Shown one piece after another: positions 11,099 through 21,146 of a stretch of DNA of 64,000 nt (within the stretch, counting starts at the first letter, position 1; each line of letters starts with the position of its first letter). A model generated the notes under the pieces. The model was given only the letters and a program-made list of their open reading frames with translations, ran no database searches and had not been told where the DNA came from. This DNA comes from Amphritea japonica ATCC BAA-1530 (GTDB lineage: Bacteria; Pseudomonadota; Gammaproteobacteria; Pseudomonadales; Balneatricaceae): positions 434,001 to 498,000 of the forward strand of contig NZ_AP014545.1 in NCBI RefSeq assembly GCF_016592435.1, written 5' to 3'. A program made the translations under genes and the position numbers.

Positions 11099-13381
11099 AT
11101 GAGCGGAACAGTACATATTGATGAAGGCATTGAACGCCTGTCATTGAAAGAATATAGCGAGAAGGCGTATCTGGATTACTCCATGTACGTCATTCTTGAC
11201 CGGGCGTTGCCGAATATTGGTGATGGCCTGAAGCCGGTTCAGCGCCGCATTGTTTATGCGATGTCTGAACTGGGTTTGAAATCGACAGCAAAATATAAGA
11301 AGTCGGCCCGTACCGTTGGTGATGTATTAGGTAAATTCCATCCGCATGGTGACAGTGCGTGTTACGAAGCGATGGTATTGATGGCGCAGCCGTTCTCGTA
11401 TCGTTATCCCCTGATTGATGGTCAGGGTAACTGGGGTTCGCCGGACGATCCTAAGTCGTTCGCGGCGATGCGATATACCGAATCAAAGTTGGCTAAATAC
11501 GCCGAAGTGTTGCTGAAAGAGGTTACTCAGGGAACCGTAGAGTGGGGGCCGAATTTTGATGGTACTTTACAAGAGCCGCTGACCCTGCCGGCACGACTGC
11601 CGAATATTCTCCTGAACGGTACTACCGGCATCGCCGTAGGTATGGCGACTGATATCCCCCCCCATAACCTGCGTGAAGTCACGAAGGCTTGTATTCAATT
11701 GCTCTCTAAGCCGAGCACCAGTCTGGAAGATCTCTGCGAGTTTGTGCCGGGGCCGGATATGCCTACCGATGCCGAGTTGATTACCCCGCGCCATGAATTA
11801 CGCAAGATGTATGAAACCGGTAAAGGCAGTCTGAGGGTACGGGCGGTCTACAGTAAAGAGCAGGGTGATATTGTTATTACTGCGCTGCCGTATCAGGTGT
11901 CAGGTGCCAAAGTGCTGGAGCAGATTGCCCAGCAGATGCAGCAGAAAAAACTACCGATGGTTTCAGACCTGCGGGATGAGTCTGATCATGAAAATCCGAC
12001 GCGTTTAGTCATCGTGCCTCGCTCAAATCGTATTGATGTTGAGCAGTTGATGGCGCATCTGTTTGCCAGCACCGATCTGGAGCGTACATACCGCGTTAAT
12101 ATGAATATGATCGGTATTGATGGCCGGCCACAGGTTAAAAATCTGAAACAGATTCTGACTGAGTGGCTGGTTTATCGTACTGAAACCGTGCGTCGCCGGT
12201 TGCAGTTCCGTCTGGATAAAGTGCTGGCCCGGCTGCACATTCTTGAAGGTCTGATGGTCGCTTATCTCAATATCGACGAGGTTATTGAGATTATCCGTAC
12301 CGAAGATAAACCAAAGCTGGTTATGATCGAGCGGTTTGGTATCTCCGAGATTCAGGCTGAAGCGATTCTGGAAATCAGATTGCGTCAGTTGGCTAAGCTG
12401 GAAGAGATAAAGATTCGGGGAGAGATGGATGAGCTCTCTGAAGAACGCAAGTACCTCGAAGAGATTCTGGGTTCTGAAAAATTGATGCGTAAGCTCATTC
12501 GTGATGAGCTAAAAGCCGATGCAAAAGAGTACGGTGATGATCGCCGCTCCCCAATTGTCGCTCGTGAAGAAGCAAAAGCGCTGGACGAGAAAGCGTTACT
12601 TACCGCTGATCCGATTACAGCGGTGATTTCGAAGCAAGGCTGGATCCGGGCGGCTAAAGGCCATGATATCGATCCGCAGGGGTTGAGTTATAAGTCTGGA
12701 GACGGCTTTAATCTGGCTTGCATGGGGCGTATGAATCAGCCTTTGATTCTGATGGATAGTACCGGTCGTGCCTATTCGCTTGAAGCCCATACATTGCCTT
12801 CTGCGCGAGGACAGGGAGAGCCTATTACCGGCAAGCTGACCTTGCCCAAAGGCGCCACTATCGACGGTGCTATTGCCGGGAAAGACAGTGATGCAGTGCT
12901 GTTGGCTTCAGATGCGGGTTATGGTTTTGTGACAAAAATTGCAGATATGACCAGCAAAACCCGTACCGGTAAAGCGACCCTGACCTTGCCGAAAGGGGCG
13001 AAAGGTATGACGCCGATGCTGTTGAAGCGCAAAGATAGTGACTTGCTGGTGGCAGTGACGAATGAAGGGCGGATGCTGGTCTTCCCGGTTAAAGATCTCC
13101 CTGAGCTAGGTCGGGGAAAAGGTAATAAAATTATCAATATTCCGTCTGCCAGGGCAGCTTCGCGGGAGGAGTTGATCGTCGCGATCGTAACGCTGGCGCC
13201 GGAAGATACTTTGCAGGTTAATTCCGGTCGACAGCATCTGAAGATGAAGCCTTCTGACCTTGAGCACTACCGGGGTGAAAGGGGGCGTAGAGGTAATAAG
13301 CTTCCACGGGGTTATCAGCGAGTCGACTCGCTGGATGTGATTGAAAAGTCTGCGGCAGCGGCTGAGGCGCAGGAAGATTAA
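11099..13381 (+). CDS. parC: DNA topoisomerase IV subunit A
   Basis: A 760-residue breakage-reunion subunit. The active-site Tyr is in A-A-M-R-Y-T-E near residue 125, and the winged helix has [13 protein letters not shown]. The quinolone-resistance-determining residues look wild type: Ser in GDSAC and Glu four residues on. The C-terminal half has beta-pinwheel repeats (for example [29 protein letters not shown]). It is followed by a strong hairpin terminator. Part of the 83-base gap after parE could form a weak hairpin, but both genes are probably one transcription unit. Confidence 0.97.
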   Translation: MSGTVHIDEGIERLSLKEYSEKAYLDYSMYVILDRALPNIGDGLKPVQRRIVYAMSELGLKSTAKYKKSARTVGDVLGKFHPHGDSACYEAMVLMAQPFSYRYPLIDGQGNWGSPDDPKSFAAMRYTESKLAKYAEVLLKEVTQGTVEWGPNFDGTLQEPLTLPARLPNILLNGTTGIAVGMATDIPPHNLREVTKACIQLLSKPSTSLEDLCEFVPGPDMPTDAELITPRHELRKMYETGKGSLRVRAVYSKEQGDIVITALPYQVSGAKVLEQIAQQMQQKKLPMVSDLRDESDHENPTRLVIVPRSNRIDVEQLMAHLFASTDLERTYRVNMNMIGIDGRPQVKNLKQILTEWLVYRTETVRRRLQFRLDKVLARLHILEGLMVAYLNIDEVIEIIRTEDKPKLVMIERFGISEIQAEAILEIRLRQLAKLEEIKIRGEMDELSEERKYLEEILGSEKLMRKLIRDELKADAKEYGDDRRSPIVAREEAKALDEKALLTADPITAVISKQGWIRAAKGHDIDPQGLSYKSGDGFNLACMGRMNQPLILMDSTGRAYSLEAHTLPSARGQGEPITGKLTLPKGATIDGAIAGKDSDAVLLASDAGYGFVTKIADMTSKTRTGKATLTLPKGAKGMTPMLLKRKDSDLLVAVTNEGRMLVFPVKDLPELGRGKGNKIINIPSARAASREELIVAIVTLAPEDTLQVNSGRQHLKMKPSDLEHYRGERGRRGNKLPRGYQRVDSLDVIEKSAAAAEAQED

Positions 13382-13402
13382 TCGGCGTAGGGAGTTAATA
13401 TG

Positions 13403-13426
13403 AAAGGGGCGCTCGCCCCTTTTTTT
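13403..13426 (+). terminator. rho-independent terminator after parC
   Basis: A perfect hairpin, AAAGGGGC / loop GCTC / GCCCCTTT, runs straight into a T tract. It lies 22 bases after the parC stop and probably ends the nudF-parC transcription unit. Confidence 0.88.
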
Positions 13427-13687
13427 GTGGCTTTTAGGATAGCCCCCTGCCGATTCTCAGAGAAACAGACCTCTGATTTAGCATAAAAATACAAATTGAT
13501 TTCTGTATATGCTTTCTTCTGGGCGTGGTTATCTGTAAAATACTGCGCCTAACTCTCTTCTGTGTGGCCGTTTTTTAGTCAGATTGTGCGACCATTCGGA
13601 ATATTTAAACTGCCCTGTATCATCTGACAATACAGGTAATAGACCCTGAGAATACTGATCAATAGTGTTTTCAGAATAGGAAAAAGC
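13427..13687 (+). promoter_or_regulatory. rpsA promoter and leader region
   Basis: A 260-base non-coding stretch between the parC terminator and rpsA. It must contain the rpsA promoter, because the terminator isolates rpsA from parC. A -10-like TAAAAT lies at 13536-13541, but I find no convincing -35. The long leader fits known S1 autoregulation through its own mRNA leader in enterobacteria; I cannot verify the structure by eye. The ribosome site is a modest AGGAAAAAGC before the ATG. Confidence 0.4.
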
Positions 13688-15367
13688 ATGACCGAAAGCT
13701 TTGCTGACTTATTTGAAGAATCCCTTAAACTCGTTGATATGGTGCCAGGCACTGTTGTAATGGGTGAAGTTATCGAAATCGATAGCGACTGGGTTACCGT
13801 AAATGCTGGCCTGAAATCTGAGGCTGTTATTGCTCGTAGCCAGTTCCTGAATGATGCCCAAGAGCTTGAAGTTCAAGTGGGTGACATGGTTAAGGTAACT
13901 CTCGAAAGCGTTGAAGATGGCTCCGGTGAGACACGTCTGTCCCGTGAGAAAGCTAAGCGCGCCGAGTCTTGGGGTGTTCTGGAAACTGCCTTCGAAGCTG
14001 AAGAAACTGTTAAAGGTTTTATCAGCGGAAGCGTAAAGGGTGGTTTCACCGTTACTGTTAACAAGATTAATGGTTTCCTTCCTGGTTCTTTGGTAGATGT
14101 TCGTCCAGTTAAAAATGTTGACCACCTTATGGGTCAAGAGCTGGAATTCAAACTGATTAAGTTAGACCAAAAGCGTGATAACATCGTTGTTTCTCGTCGC
14201 GCAGTTCTTCAGGAAGCTAACAGCGCTCAACGTGATGAGCTGCTGGCTACTCTGGAAGAAGGTCAGCAAGTTAAGGGTTACGTTAAGAACCTGACCAACT
14301 ACGGTGCGTTCGTAGATCTGGGCGGTGTTGACGGCCTGCTGCACATCACTGACATGGCGTGGAAGCGTATTTCACACCCAAGCGATATGCTGACTCCGGG
14401 TGATGAAATCACCGTTCAGATTATCAAGTTCGACAAAGAGACTAATCGTCTGTCTCTGGGTCTGAAGCAGCTGAACGAAGATCCTTGGTCTTCTATCCTG
14501 GCTCGTTTCCCTGCTGGAACTAAGGTTCCTGCGCGTGTTACTAACCTGACTGACTACGGTTGCTTCGCGTCTATCGAAGATGGCGTTGAAGGTTTGATCC
14601 ACGTGTCTGAAATGTCCTGGACTAACAAGAACATCCACCCTTCTAAAGTTGTTCAGGTGAACGATGAAGTTGAGGTTATGGTTCTTGATGTTGATGAGAA
14701 GCGTCGTCGTATCTCTCTGGGCATGAAGCAGTGTATTGCTAACCCATGGTCTACTTTTGCTGAGCAGTTCGCTGCGGGCGATAAAGTTACCGGTACTATC
14801 AAGACAATTACCGATTTCGGTGTCTTTGTTGGTCTGGAAAATGATCTGGATGGTCTGGTTCACATGTCTGATATCTCTTGGGATGCTGACAACGAAACAG
14901 CGCTGCGCGAATACAAGAAGGGCGAAGAAGTTGAAGCCGTTATCTTGTCTATCGATGCAGAGAAAGAGCGTATCTCTCTAGGTATCAAGCAGCTGGAAAG
15001 CGATCCGTTCTCTGAGTACGCTGCTGCTAACGAGAAGAACACTATCGTTAAAGGTATCGTTAAGTCTGTAGATGCTAAAGGCGCTAATGTTGAGCTGGCT
15101 GAAGGTATCGAAGGTTACCTGAAAGTGTCTGACATCAGCATCGATCGCATCGAAGATGCTTCTACCGTTCTGAAAGTAGGCGATGAAGTTGAAGCGAAGA
15201 TCGTTAACCTGGATCGTCGTAACCGTTCAATCACCCTGTCTGTTAAAGCTAAGGACCAGGCTGATGAGAAGGCGGCTATCAAGGCTGTTGCTGATAAGCC
15301 AGTAGAGACTGCTGGTCCTACTACGATCGGTGATCTGATCAAAGCGCAGATGGAATCTAAGAAGTAA
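13688..15367 (+). CDS. rpsA: 30S ribosomal protein S1
   Basis: A 559-residue S1 with six OB-fold S1 domains; repeats are recognisable by phrases such as [38 protein letters not shown] and [19 protein letters not shown], each followed by RISLG- or RLSLG-type strands. It binds mRNA and helps load it on the ribosome. The codons are strongly biased (CTG, GGT, CGT, GAA), as expected of a very highly expressed gene and unlike its neighbours. The usual partners in gammaproteobacteria, cmk before and ihfB after, are absent on both sides. A strong terminator follows, so it is a one-gene unit. Confidence 0.97.
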   Translation: MTESFADLFEESLKLVDMVPGTVVMGEVIEIDSDWVTVNAGLKSEAVIARSQFLNDAQELEVQVGDMVKVTLESVEDGSGETRLSREKAKRAESWGVLETAFEAEETVKGFISGSVKGGFTVTVNKINGFLPGSLVDVRPVKNVDHLMGQELEFKLIKLDQKRDNIVVSRRAVLQEANSAQRDELLATLEEGQQVKGYVKNLTNYGAFVDLGGVDGLLHITDMAWKRISHPSDMLTPGDEITVQIIKFDKETNRLSLGLKQLNEDPWSSILARFPAGTKVPARVTNLTDYGCFASIEDGVEGLIHVSEMSWTNKNIHPSKVVQVNDEVEVMVLDVDEKRRRISLGMKQCIANPWSTFAEQFAAGDKVTGTIKTITDFGVFVGLENDLDGLVHMSDISWDADNETALREYKKGEEVEAVILSIDAEKERISLGIKQLESDPFSEYAAANEKNTIVKGIVKSVDAKGANVELAEGIEGYLKVSDISIDRIEDASTVLKVGDEVEAKIVNLDRRNRSITLSVKAKDQADEKAAIKAVADKPVETAGPTTIGDLIKAQMESKK

Positions 15368-15385
15368 TACTTCTTACCTCTGATA

Positions 15386-15413
15386 AAAAGGAGCGCATTG
15401 CGCTCCTTTTTTT
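15386..15413 (+). terminator. rho-independent terminator after rpsA
   Basis: An 11-bp perfect stem, AAAAGGAGCGC / loop ATT / GCGCTCCTTTT, followed by more T residues, 18 bases past the rpsA stop. Confidence 0.92.
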
Positions 15414-15923
15414 GTGCCTGTTTCGCGCTGAATGGTCGGTGTGCCGGGCGTGTTAGTCGTATTTCTTCAATCGTTTTTTCTTTATGTTCCCGGTATTTTT
15501 TTTCTTCGTAGTCTATGGCTGCCGTGGCTTATAGGTTCCCTTGAGGGCTGCTCTGTCAGCCTGTTGTTTTAGAAGTTCTCATTTGTGCCATTCATTGTTG
15601 CTTTGGCGATGCTTTCCTTGAAGTCGAATCGTATCTCTAGTGTTATTCATTATTTGTCGGAAATCATTGGGCTGAGTATGAATACTTGTCAGGGTGTGTT
15701 GTTGATGGTGTGGGTGGAGAGTGATGGTTCCCGTTAATCGGGCCACTTTAATGTGAATAATTTCGGGCTGGTGGAGATGGGGGTAGCTGTCCTGGTGTCT
15801 GAATTTCTCAGCTAATGATTGGAGTCGTCAGTGATGAGATTGTAAGTCATCTCATGCGGATTGCGTCAGGCATTCGTCGATATTAGCAGGAGCGGCTGCA
15901 AAGGAGTACATGCTGATATCTGA
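15414..15923. other. 510-base intergenic stretch with no recognised gene
   Basis: Between the rpsA terminator and the small minus-strand gene at 15924 I see no open frame with a plausible start and composition, no tRNA cloverleaf and no strong hairpin. It is where ihfB is found in many relatives, but no ihfB remnant is recognisable. It could hold a small RNA or be decayed sequence. Confidence 0.4.
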
Positions 15924-16139
15924 TTAGATTAGCGTTGTGGAGCGGTATTGTATGATGAGTTGAATGATCTCGTGATCATTAGCGACCGCTTTCAGGGCTT
16001 CAACCATAGATCGGCGTTGTGGGAGGTGAATATTAAATTTATCCCGCAGAACTGTGCTGACTTGCTTGTCTGAATCGGGGTCAAGTTCGGCTCCGGCGAA
16101 ATTAGATATTCGTTGAAGAATAAAGGCTTTATTAGTCAT
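15924..16139 (-). CDS. small conserved-looking protein of unknown function (71 aa)
   Basis: A 71-residue acidic/helical protein with no signal or membrane segment. It reads like a real gene: MTNKAFILQRISNF at the N-terminus, a patterned amphipathic middle (DSDKQVSTVLRDKFNIHLPQR) and a helical C-terminus (HEIIQLIIQYRS). I have an impression of similar short proteins in other marine gammaproteobacteria but cannot name a family. I prefer the ATG at 16139 to an in-frame TTG at 16145. The ribosome site is weak (a GGAT about 9 bases upstream). It stands alone between non-coding stretches. Confidence 0.6.
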   Translation of the reverse strand: MTNKAFILQRISNFAGAELDPDSDKQVSTVLRDKFNIHLPQRRSMVEALKAVANDHEIIQLIIQYRSTTLI

Positions 16140-16328
16140 TACCAAAAAATCCGGCTGATTGGTTGTGTGCGCTTAAATCGACGACAGAAATTATTGGTTC
16201 TGAAATGAGTGTCGATGATTAAGCGGTGTTTGGTTTTATGAGTGAGCCTGTGGCTGCTCGCTCCTTGGATTTGCAGTTGTCAGCGGACAGGCTGTGTCTG
16301 CTTGAATGTATTCATGGATCAAGCGGCT

Positions 16329-16345
16329 GCACCCTGAAAGGGTGC
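16329..16345 (-). terminator. hairpin downstream of the 58-aa gene
   Basis: A perfect 6-bp GCACCC / GGGTGC stem with a five-base loop, 18 bases past the stop of the minus-strand gene that ends at 16363. No T tract follows on that strand, so termination is possible but not assured. Confidence 0.35.
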
Positions 16346-16362
16346 GGCAGAGACTGAGCTGT

Positions 16363-16539
16363 TTATCTTGAGCTGTTTTTGCCCAGCACTATCTGACGTG
16401 ATCCGCTGTTATCTTCCCGGCCAGATACGCCTTTGGCTATCTGTTGAATCTCTCCGCCGGCCTTTAGAAAGGCAGCTGTTTGTTCTTTGATGGAGAGATG
16501 GGTTTCGCTTGCGGCTGATTTTTTTGACTTAACTGCCAT
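16363..16539 (-). CDS. 58-aa basic small protein, SutA-like glycine motif
   Basis: A 58-residue protein supported by an excellent ribosome site (AAGGAG, 8 bases before the ATG) and coding-like composition. The N-terminus is Lys/Ser/Ala-rich (MAVKSKKSAASE), then comes a helix, IKEQTAAFLKAGGEIQQIA, and a Gly/Ser/Arg tail. The F-L-x-x-G-G-x-I-x-x-I pattern resembles, from memory, a motif in the Pseudomonas RNA-polymerase-binding regulator SutA and in other tiny proteins. That is weak evidence, so I call it unknown with a possible nucleic-acid or RNA-polymerase link. Confidence 0.65.
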   Translation of the reverse strand: MAVKSKKSAASETHLSIKEQTAAFLKAGGEIQQIAKGVSGREDNSGSRQIVLGKNSSR

Positions 16540-16547
16540 AAAAATAA

Positions 16548-16553
16548 CTCCTT
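16548..16553 (-). promoter_or_regulatory. ribosome binding site of the 58-aa gene
   Basis: AAGGAG on the minus strand, 8 bases from the ATG at 16539. It is the main reason for calling this short frame a gene. Confidence 0.7.
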
Positions 16554-16682
16554 GTTCATAGAATACTTTACTAGTTTACCATTTTTTGGGCATTCATGGG
16601 CTGTTCAAATTTATGGCGGTGAATGTCATGGGTATTGGTTGTGGGTAAGGGGCTGGTTTTTTTGAGCGTTGCTCTAGTCCTG

Positions 16683-17300
16683 TTATTTTGGCGTTAGCAG
16701 TATGCCGAGCCCTGCGCTTGCCAGTAGTGAAGCGCATCCCCGGTTAAATAGTCGTCGCTTATGAGGCTGAGAGAACCATTGCCGAAGATACAGTCCAAAC
16801 AGGGCATAGGTTGCGATGGCAATCCATTCCAGTACGAGAAAGGTGAAGCCTAGCTCAAAAAACTGAAGGCTTGTCTGCTTGTCCGGATTAACAAACTGCG
16901 GCAGAAAGGCTGTAAATATTAAAATGGCTTTGGGGTTTCCTGCGGCCAGTAAAAATTCCTGAAGAGCCAGGTCGAGTAAGCTTTTGTCATCAGTTGCAAG
17001 GGTTTCAGTTTTGCCTGGGTTCGATCGCCATAGTTTATAAGCCAACCAGAACAGATAGCCTGCACCGACAATTTTGATAACCATAAACACAGCTTCGGAG
17101 GTGTGTAGAATGACGGCGAGCCCGGTTGCTGTAAGCCCTATCATGCCGGTGAAGGCAGTTAGTCTGCCCAGACCGGCAAAAAAAGCGGTATGAAAACCAT
17201 AACGTTTGGCGTTGCTCATCGCCAGTAAGTTGTTCGGGCCTGGTGACATGTTGAGGGCAAAGCATGCCGGAATAAACAGTAGGAGAGTGAGCAGATCCAT
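16683..17300 (-). CDS. LysE/RhtB-family amino-acid exporter
   Basis: A 205-residue inner-membrane exporter with about six hydrophobic segments. The family signature SPGPNNLLAMSNAKRYG lies near residues 18-34, and an NPKAILIFTAFLPQF block lies mid-protein. The long frame extends upstream to 17528 but over the 5' end of the neighbouring tauE-like gene; ATG 17300 gives the canonical MDLLTLLLFIPACF start and is preferred. Members export amino acids such as lysine, threonine or homoserine lactone; the substrate cannot be told. It follows the TauE-like gene with a 34-base gap and may be co-transcribed with it. Confidence 0.9.
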   Translation of the reverse strand: MDLLTLLLFIPACFALNMSPGPNNLLAMSNAKRYGFHTAFFAGLGRLTAFTGMIGLTATGLAVILHTSEAVFMVIKIVGAGYLFWLAYKLWRSNPGKTETLATDDKSLLDLALQEFLLAAGNPKAILIFTAFLPQFVNPDKQTSLQFFELGFTFLVLEWIAIATYALFGLYLRQWFSQPHKRRLFNRGCASLLASAGLGILLTPK

Positions 17301-17334
17301 AAGTGATTCTCTGAAGTAAAAAGTTTCTCGATTG

Positions 17335-18105
17335 CTACTGATAAACGTCGTAAAAAAAATACACAGTGATCCCGACGCTGGCAAGAATGACGAAGTTTCG
17401 GACCCATTGTTGAGGTAGTTTTCGAGACAGTCGTGCAGCCATATAACCGCCGAAAAGGGTGCCGGCAAGGACAATGGATCCTTCATACCAGGCGATGGCA
17501 TCGTTATAGATAAACAGGATGATTGCAATCAGTGATACAAAGGTTGAGATAAGTAGTTTCAGGCCGTTCATCTGATTAATGTTGGTATGTCCAGCCAGTG
17601 CTAAGTAGCTGAGAGAGATAATTCCAAGGCCGGCGTTAAAAAAACCACCATAGAGACAGACTCCTATGAGTAACAGGCTGAGCAGGACGGTACCTGCCAT
17701 TGATGCATGGCGGTGCCTGGTGCTTAAGTGTTTTAGCGAGCGGTTGAGTTGACCGCCAAAGATAAAGAGCAGAGTGGCAAATAGGAGTAGCCAGGGGACG
17801 GCCGTTTCAAATGCAGTTTCCGGTGTTTGTAGTAGCAGCCAGGCGCCGCAGATGCCCCCTATAAGACTGACGATAATATAACGAGGTAGGTCGGCCTTAA
17901 CTTCGAGCAAGTCTTTTCTGAAGGCCCAGGTGCCGCTCATATAGCCAGAGCATGAAGCGAAAGTGTTGGTGGCGTTGGCGCTAATGGGTGGAACGCCGGC
18001 AAAGAGTAGTGCAGGGAAGGTGATAAAACTGCCTCCGCCGGCGATAGAGTTAAGTATGCCGCCGAGAAAACCCGCTGTAAAAAGAATGATCAGATCGCTA
18101 AGCAT
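17335..18105 (-). CDS. TauE/SafE-family membrane transporter
   Basis: A 256-residue integral membrane protein with about eight hydrophobic segments. The N-terminal FLGGILNSIAGGGSFITFPAL and ISANATNTFA motifs define the TauE/SafE (DUF81) family, and the C-terminal half repeats the fold (GGYMAARLSRKLP). Members are linked to export of sulfite, sulfoacetate or other sulfur/organic anions; no sulfonate genes are adjacent, so the substrate is unknown. Upstream of the LysE gene on the same strand. Confidence 0.9.
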   Translation of the reverse strand: MLSDLIILFTAGFLGGILNSIAGGGSFITFPALLFAGVPPISANATNTFASCSGYMSGTWAFRKDLLEVKADLPRYIIVSLIGGICGAWLLLQTPETAFETAVPWLLLFATLLFIFGGQLNRSLKHLSTRHRHASMAGTVLLSLLLIGVCLYGGFFNAGLGIISLSYLALAGHTNINQMNGLKLLISTFVSLIAIILFIYNDAIAWYEGSIVLAGTLFGGYMAARLSRKLPQQWVRNFVILASVGITVYFFYDVYQ

Positions 18106-18231
18106 GCGATTACCTTGTTAGGTCTGGCAAGGATAAAGAATAATGCAGAGCATAGATTATCGCTGTTTAGCAGTACAGATACAGGCTGTGTGAATCGCGC
18201 ATTAAACTGTACTGGTTACGGCTTCAGGTTG

Positions 18232-19728
18232 TTAGGGGAATAGCTTCTTGAGCAGATGCTTAGCTTGTTTATCTAACAGCTTTTGATAGTTCTCATTGAC
18301 TGTTTTGATCAGTACTTTGTCTTCTTCGATGCGTTCAATGTCAGCCCCGGCGAGCAGACTGACCTTGAGATCGGGTGCCTCACTGAGTGCAGTGTGGGTG
18401 ATTAGATCGTTACTTTCGGTGCTGTGGGTCAGGAAGCGGGCTTCTTCCTGCATTCTTGGTAGTTTTTTGTAATGACCCCGTACGAGTGCCATATGTAGAT
18501 TTAATACCGGTTTGAGGCTGCGGATGCGCTGCTGATTAAATTGCTTGTATAAGCGATTGAATAGCTGGCTGGCACAGATTGCGTTTATGCCGTGGGAGTC
18601 GTCTTTGTGGGGTTTAAGGAATGCTAGCTGGAGGTCTCCACTATCAATTCGGGAGACTTCGCCCTGGTAGATGGCGATCACCATATCCAGCATTCGATAG
18701 TAGTATTCTTGTAATTCATTGAGCTCATCGTTGCGGATATTGTCTGAATGGCCTGAAGCGAGGTCTAGGTAAAGCAGGTAACCAGCGGTATCGGCAGCGA
18801 CAATGAGCTCAAGCTCCTGCTCGAACGTATAGAGATCCAGTTGTACCTCGTGCTTGCTGTTCTCAAAGAGAGGGTTGGGTGCCTTGTTTCGTGAAGGAAG
18901 CGTTAAGTTTACCTCTTCCACGATTGTGTCTGCGGCATTCGCAGGCTCTGAGCTTTGCGTGATAGTGCTCTCTTTATGTTCGGTGAACGGGGCAAAATCA
19001 GGCATGGCTGGGGTGTCTGAGGCAGGTCGGAGTAGTTCAACCAGCTGTTCCGGATCGTCCTTGTTTAGTGTGTCGATGTTTTTTGTATCGACGGGCGGAG
19101 GAGAGTGTTTTTTCTGAGCGCTATCGTGAGTGGCTTCAGCAAGAAATGTATTCGGAGACAAATTGTGGCTATCTGTTGGTGCGATTGTGGGCTCTGCTTC
19201 AGAGAGTCTGGCGGGGTGGCGGCTCAGTAATATCCAACAACCGGTTAGCGTCAGAATAATGATAATAAGGGCTAAAATTACCGTTTGGATCAGAAGATTG
19301 CTGATATGTTGCTGATTGGGCTCTGGGTTTAGATGTAGCTCAAGAATTGCCAGTGTCTGGGTCTGTTGGTGGATCAGTATTTCCTGCTTTATCAGAGTGT
19401 CCTGTGTTATTTCTCCAGCGCGGCCAATGAGTCGGTCTTTTGGGTCTTTAAGAATGATCGCTTCAACGTAGGGTTGGCGTACCAGTTGGTTCAGAACAAA
19501 GTTGAGACTGACGCCGTCATCGGACAGTAAGGCGGGCTTAATGAGTGTTACTGTTTGCTGGCCCAGTAGTTCACCCTGTTCCCGGGTTTGATGTTTGGCG
19601 GCTTTTCCGGCGACGATAGAAAGGTAAATGCCAGCCAGCAGCAAGCCTCCCAGCAAAATGCAGGCAAGGGTAAAGGTCAGTCGTGAACGCTGACTTGTGA
19701 GTGCTATAAAGGGCTGCGGCTTATCCAT
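18232..19728 (-). CDS. two-TM membrane protein with periplasmic sensor-like loop, unknown function
   Basis: A 498-residue protein I do not recognise with confidence. Membrane segments lie near residues 18-39 and 145-167; between them a roughly 100-residue periplasmic loop (LNFVLNQLVRQPYVEAIILKD) resembles the sensor region of YtjB/AhpA (SMP) proteins or of histidine kinases. A low-complexity acidic, Ser/Thr/Pro-rich linker spans about 170-280. The cytoplasmic C-terminal domain (about 285-498) carries DLYTFEQELELIVAADTAGYLLYLDL and could be a degenerate cyclase-like or other signalling domain; no kinase, GGDEF or methyl-accepting motif is visible. Divergent from proA with a 155-base shared upstream region. 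Confidence 0.7.
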   Translation of the reverse strand: MDKPQPFIALTSQRSRLTFTLACILLGGLLLAGIYLSIVAGKAAKHQTREQGELLGQQTVTLIKPALLSDDGVSLNFVLNQLVRQPYVEAIILKDPKDRLIGRAGEITQDTLIKQEILIHQQTQTLAILELHLNPEPNQQHISNLLIQTVILALIIIILTLTGCWILLSRHPARLSEAEPTIAPTDSHNLSPNTFLAEATHDSAQKKHSPPPVDTKNIDTLNKDDPEQLVELLRPASDTPAMPDFAPFTEHKESTITQSSEPANAADTIVEEVNLTLPSRNKAPNPLFENSKHEVQLDLYTFEQELELIVAADTAGYLLYLDLASGHSDNIRNDELNELQEYYYRMLDMVIAIYQGEVSRIDSGDLQLAFLKPHKDDSHGINAICASQLFNRLYKQFNQQRIRSLKPVLNLHMALVRGHYKKLPRMQEEARFLTHSTESNDLITHTALSEAPDLKVSLLAGADIERIEEDKVLIKTVNENYQKLLDKQAKHLLKKLFP

Positions 19729-19883
19729 ATTCCGACGGTTCAGATTCCGGGACAGAAGAACTTGCTGATGATAGCAGCTAAGTGGCTTTGCAAAAATGGC
19801 TTTTTTTCGCTTTTACTCTCTCTGTCGATGACCCTTGCGGTCGGGCGGGGTATAATGGCCGGTCTCGACGGAGAAGGAAGGTT

Positions 19884-21140
19884 ATGAACGTTAAAGAGTA
19901 TATGGCAGAACTGGGTCAGCAAGCACGCAGTGCCTCACGCGCAATAGCGAAAGCGGATACCAGTGTAAAGAACCGTGCCCTATTGGCGATGGCGGATGCA
20001 ATTGATGCATCCCGTACTGAGCTGGTTGCGGCGAATGCAAAAGACCTTGAGCAAGGTCGGATAAACGGCCTCGACGATGCGATGTTAGATCGTCTGGAGC
20101 TGAAACAGTCTCAGATTGATACAATGATCGAAGGCTTGCGTCAGGTTGCTGCTCTTCCCGACCCGATCGGTGCGATCACTGATATGAATTACCTGCCTAG
20201 TGGTATACAGGTAGGTAAAATGCGCGTTCCTTTAGGTGTGATCGGTATTATTTATGAGTCACGTCCTAATGTTACGGTTGAAGCGGCCAGTCTCTGTCTG
20301 AAGTCAGGTAATGCGACGATCCTTCGGGGTGGCTCTGAAGCTATTCATAGTAACGCTGCGGTTGCTGAGTGTATTCAGGTTGGATTACAGGCAGCTGGGC
20401 TACCAGCAGACACTGTTCAGGTTGTAAAAACGACCGACCGTGAAGCGGTAGGCGAGCTGATTACTATGCCTGAATATGTCGATGTCATTGTGCCCAGGGG
20501 CGGCAAAGGGCTGATTGAACGTATCAGCCGAGATGCAAAAGTTGCTGTGATTAAGCATCTGGATGGTATTTGTCATGTTTATATTGATGAAGATGCTGAT
20601 AAGTCCAAAGCGATCAATGTGTCGATAAACTCTAAAACTCATCGTTATGGTACCTGTAACACGATGGAGACCTTATTGGTGCATGAGGCCCGCGCTGCAA
20701 GTATTCTTCCAGAGCTGGCTGAGCGTTATCAGGCGATAGGTGTAGAGCTGCGGGGTTGTGAAGCGACCCTGGCATTGCTTCCTAACCTGAAGGCAGCTTC
20801 TGATGAGGATTGGGAGACTGAATATCTTGCCCCAATCCTGTCGATTAAGTTAGTGAGTGATATGGATGCGGCGATTGCGCATATTAATCGATATGGTTCT
20901 CACCATACCGATTCAATTATTACTGAGAATTACACTAAATCACGCAGTTTTCTGCGTGAAGTAGATTCAAGCTCAGTGATGGTAAATGCCTCTACTCGTT
21001 TTGCGGATGGTTTTGAATATGGTTTAGGTGCTGAGATAGGCATCTCAACGGATAAAATTCATGCGCGAGGGCCGGTTGGTCTGGAAGGATTAACTTCGCA
21101 AAAGTATGTGGTATTGGGTGATGGTCATATTCGACAGTAA
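19884..21140 (+). CDS. proA: gamma-glutamyl phosphate reductase
   Basis: A 418-residue NADPH-dependent enzyme of proline synthesis that reduces gamma-glutamyl phosphate to the semialdehyde. The catalytic Cys is in [14 protein letters not shown], with the [21 protein letters not shown] and [14 protein letters not shown] blocks also present. The ATG at 19884 has a good site, GAAGGAAGG, just upstream; in-frame codons back to 19782 lack family similarity. proB is not here. It leads the proA-nadD-rsfS-rlmH cluster conserved in pseudomonad-type genomes. Confidence 0.96.
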   Translation: MNVKEYMAELGQQARSASRAIAKADTSVKNRALLAMADAIDASRTELVAANAKDLEQGRINGLDDAMLDRLELKQSQIDTMIEGLRQVAALPDPIGAITDMNYLPSGIQVGKMRVPLGVIGIIYESRPNVTVEAASLCLKSGNATILRGGSEAIHSNAAVAECIQVGLQAAGLPADTVQVVKTTDREAVGELITMPEYVDVIVPRGGKGLIERISRDAKVAVIKHLDGICHVYIDEDADKSKAINVSINSKTHRYGTCNTMETLLVHEARAASILPELAERYQAIGVELRGCEATLALLPNLKAASDEDWETEYLAPILSIKLVSDMDAAIAHINRYGSHHTDSIITENYTKSRSFLREVDSSSVMVNASTRFADGFEYGLGAEIGISTDKIHARGPVGLEGLTSQKYVVLGDGHIRQ

Positions 21141-21146
21141 TTGTTG

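Noticed and set aside
16640-16680. T run plus GAGC-GTT-GCTC hairpin near the lysE end as a terminator
   Set aside because: The T run lies before the hairpin on the plus strand and becomes an A run after it on the minus strand, so it does not fit the gene that ends there.
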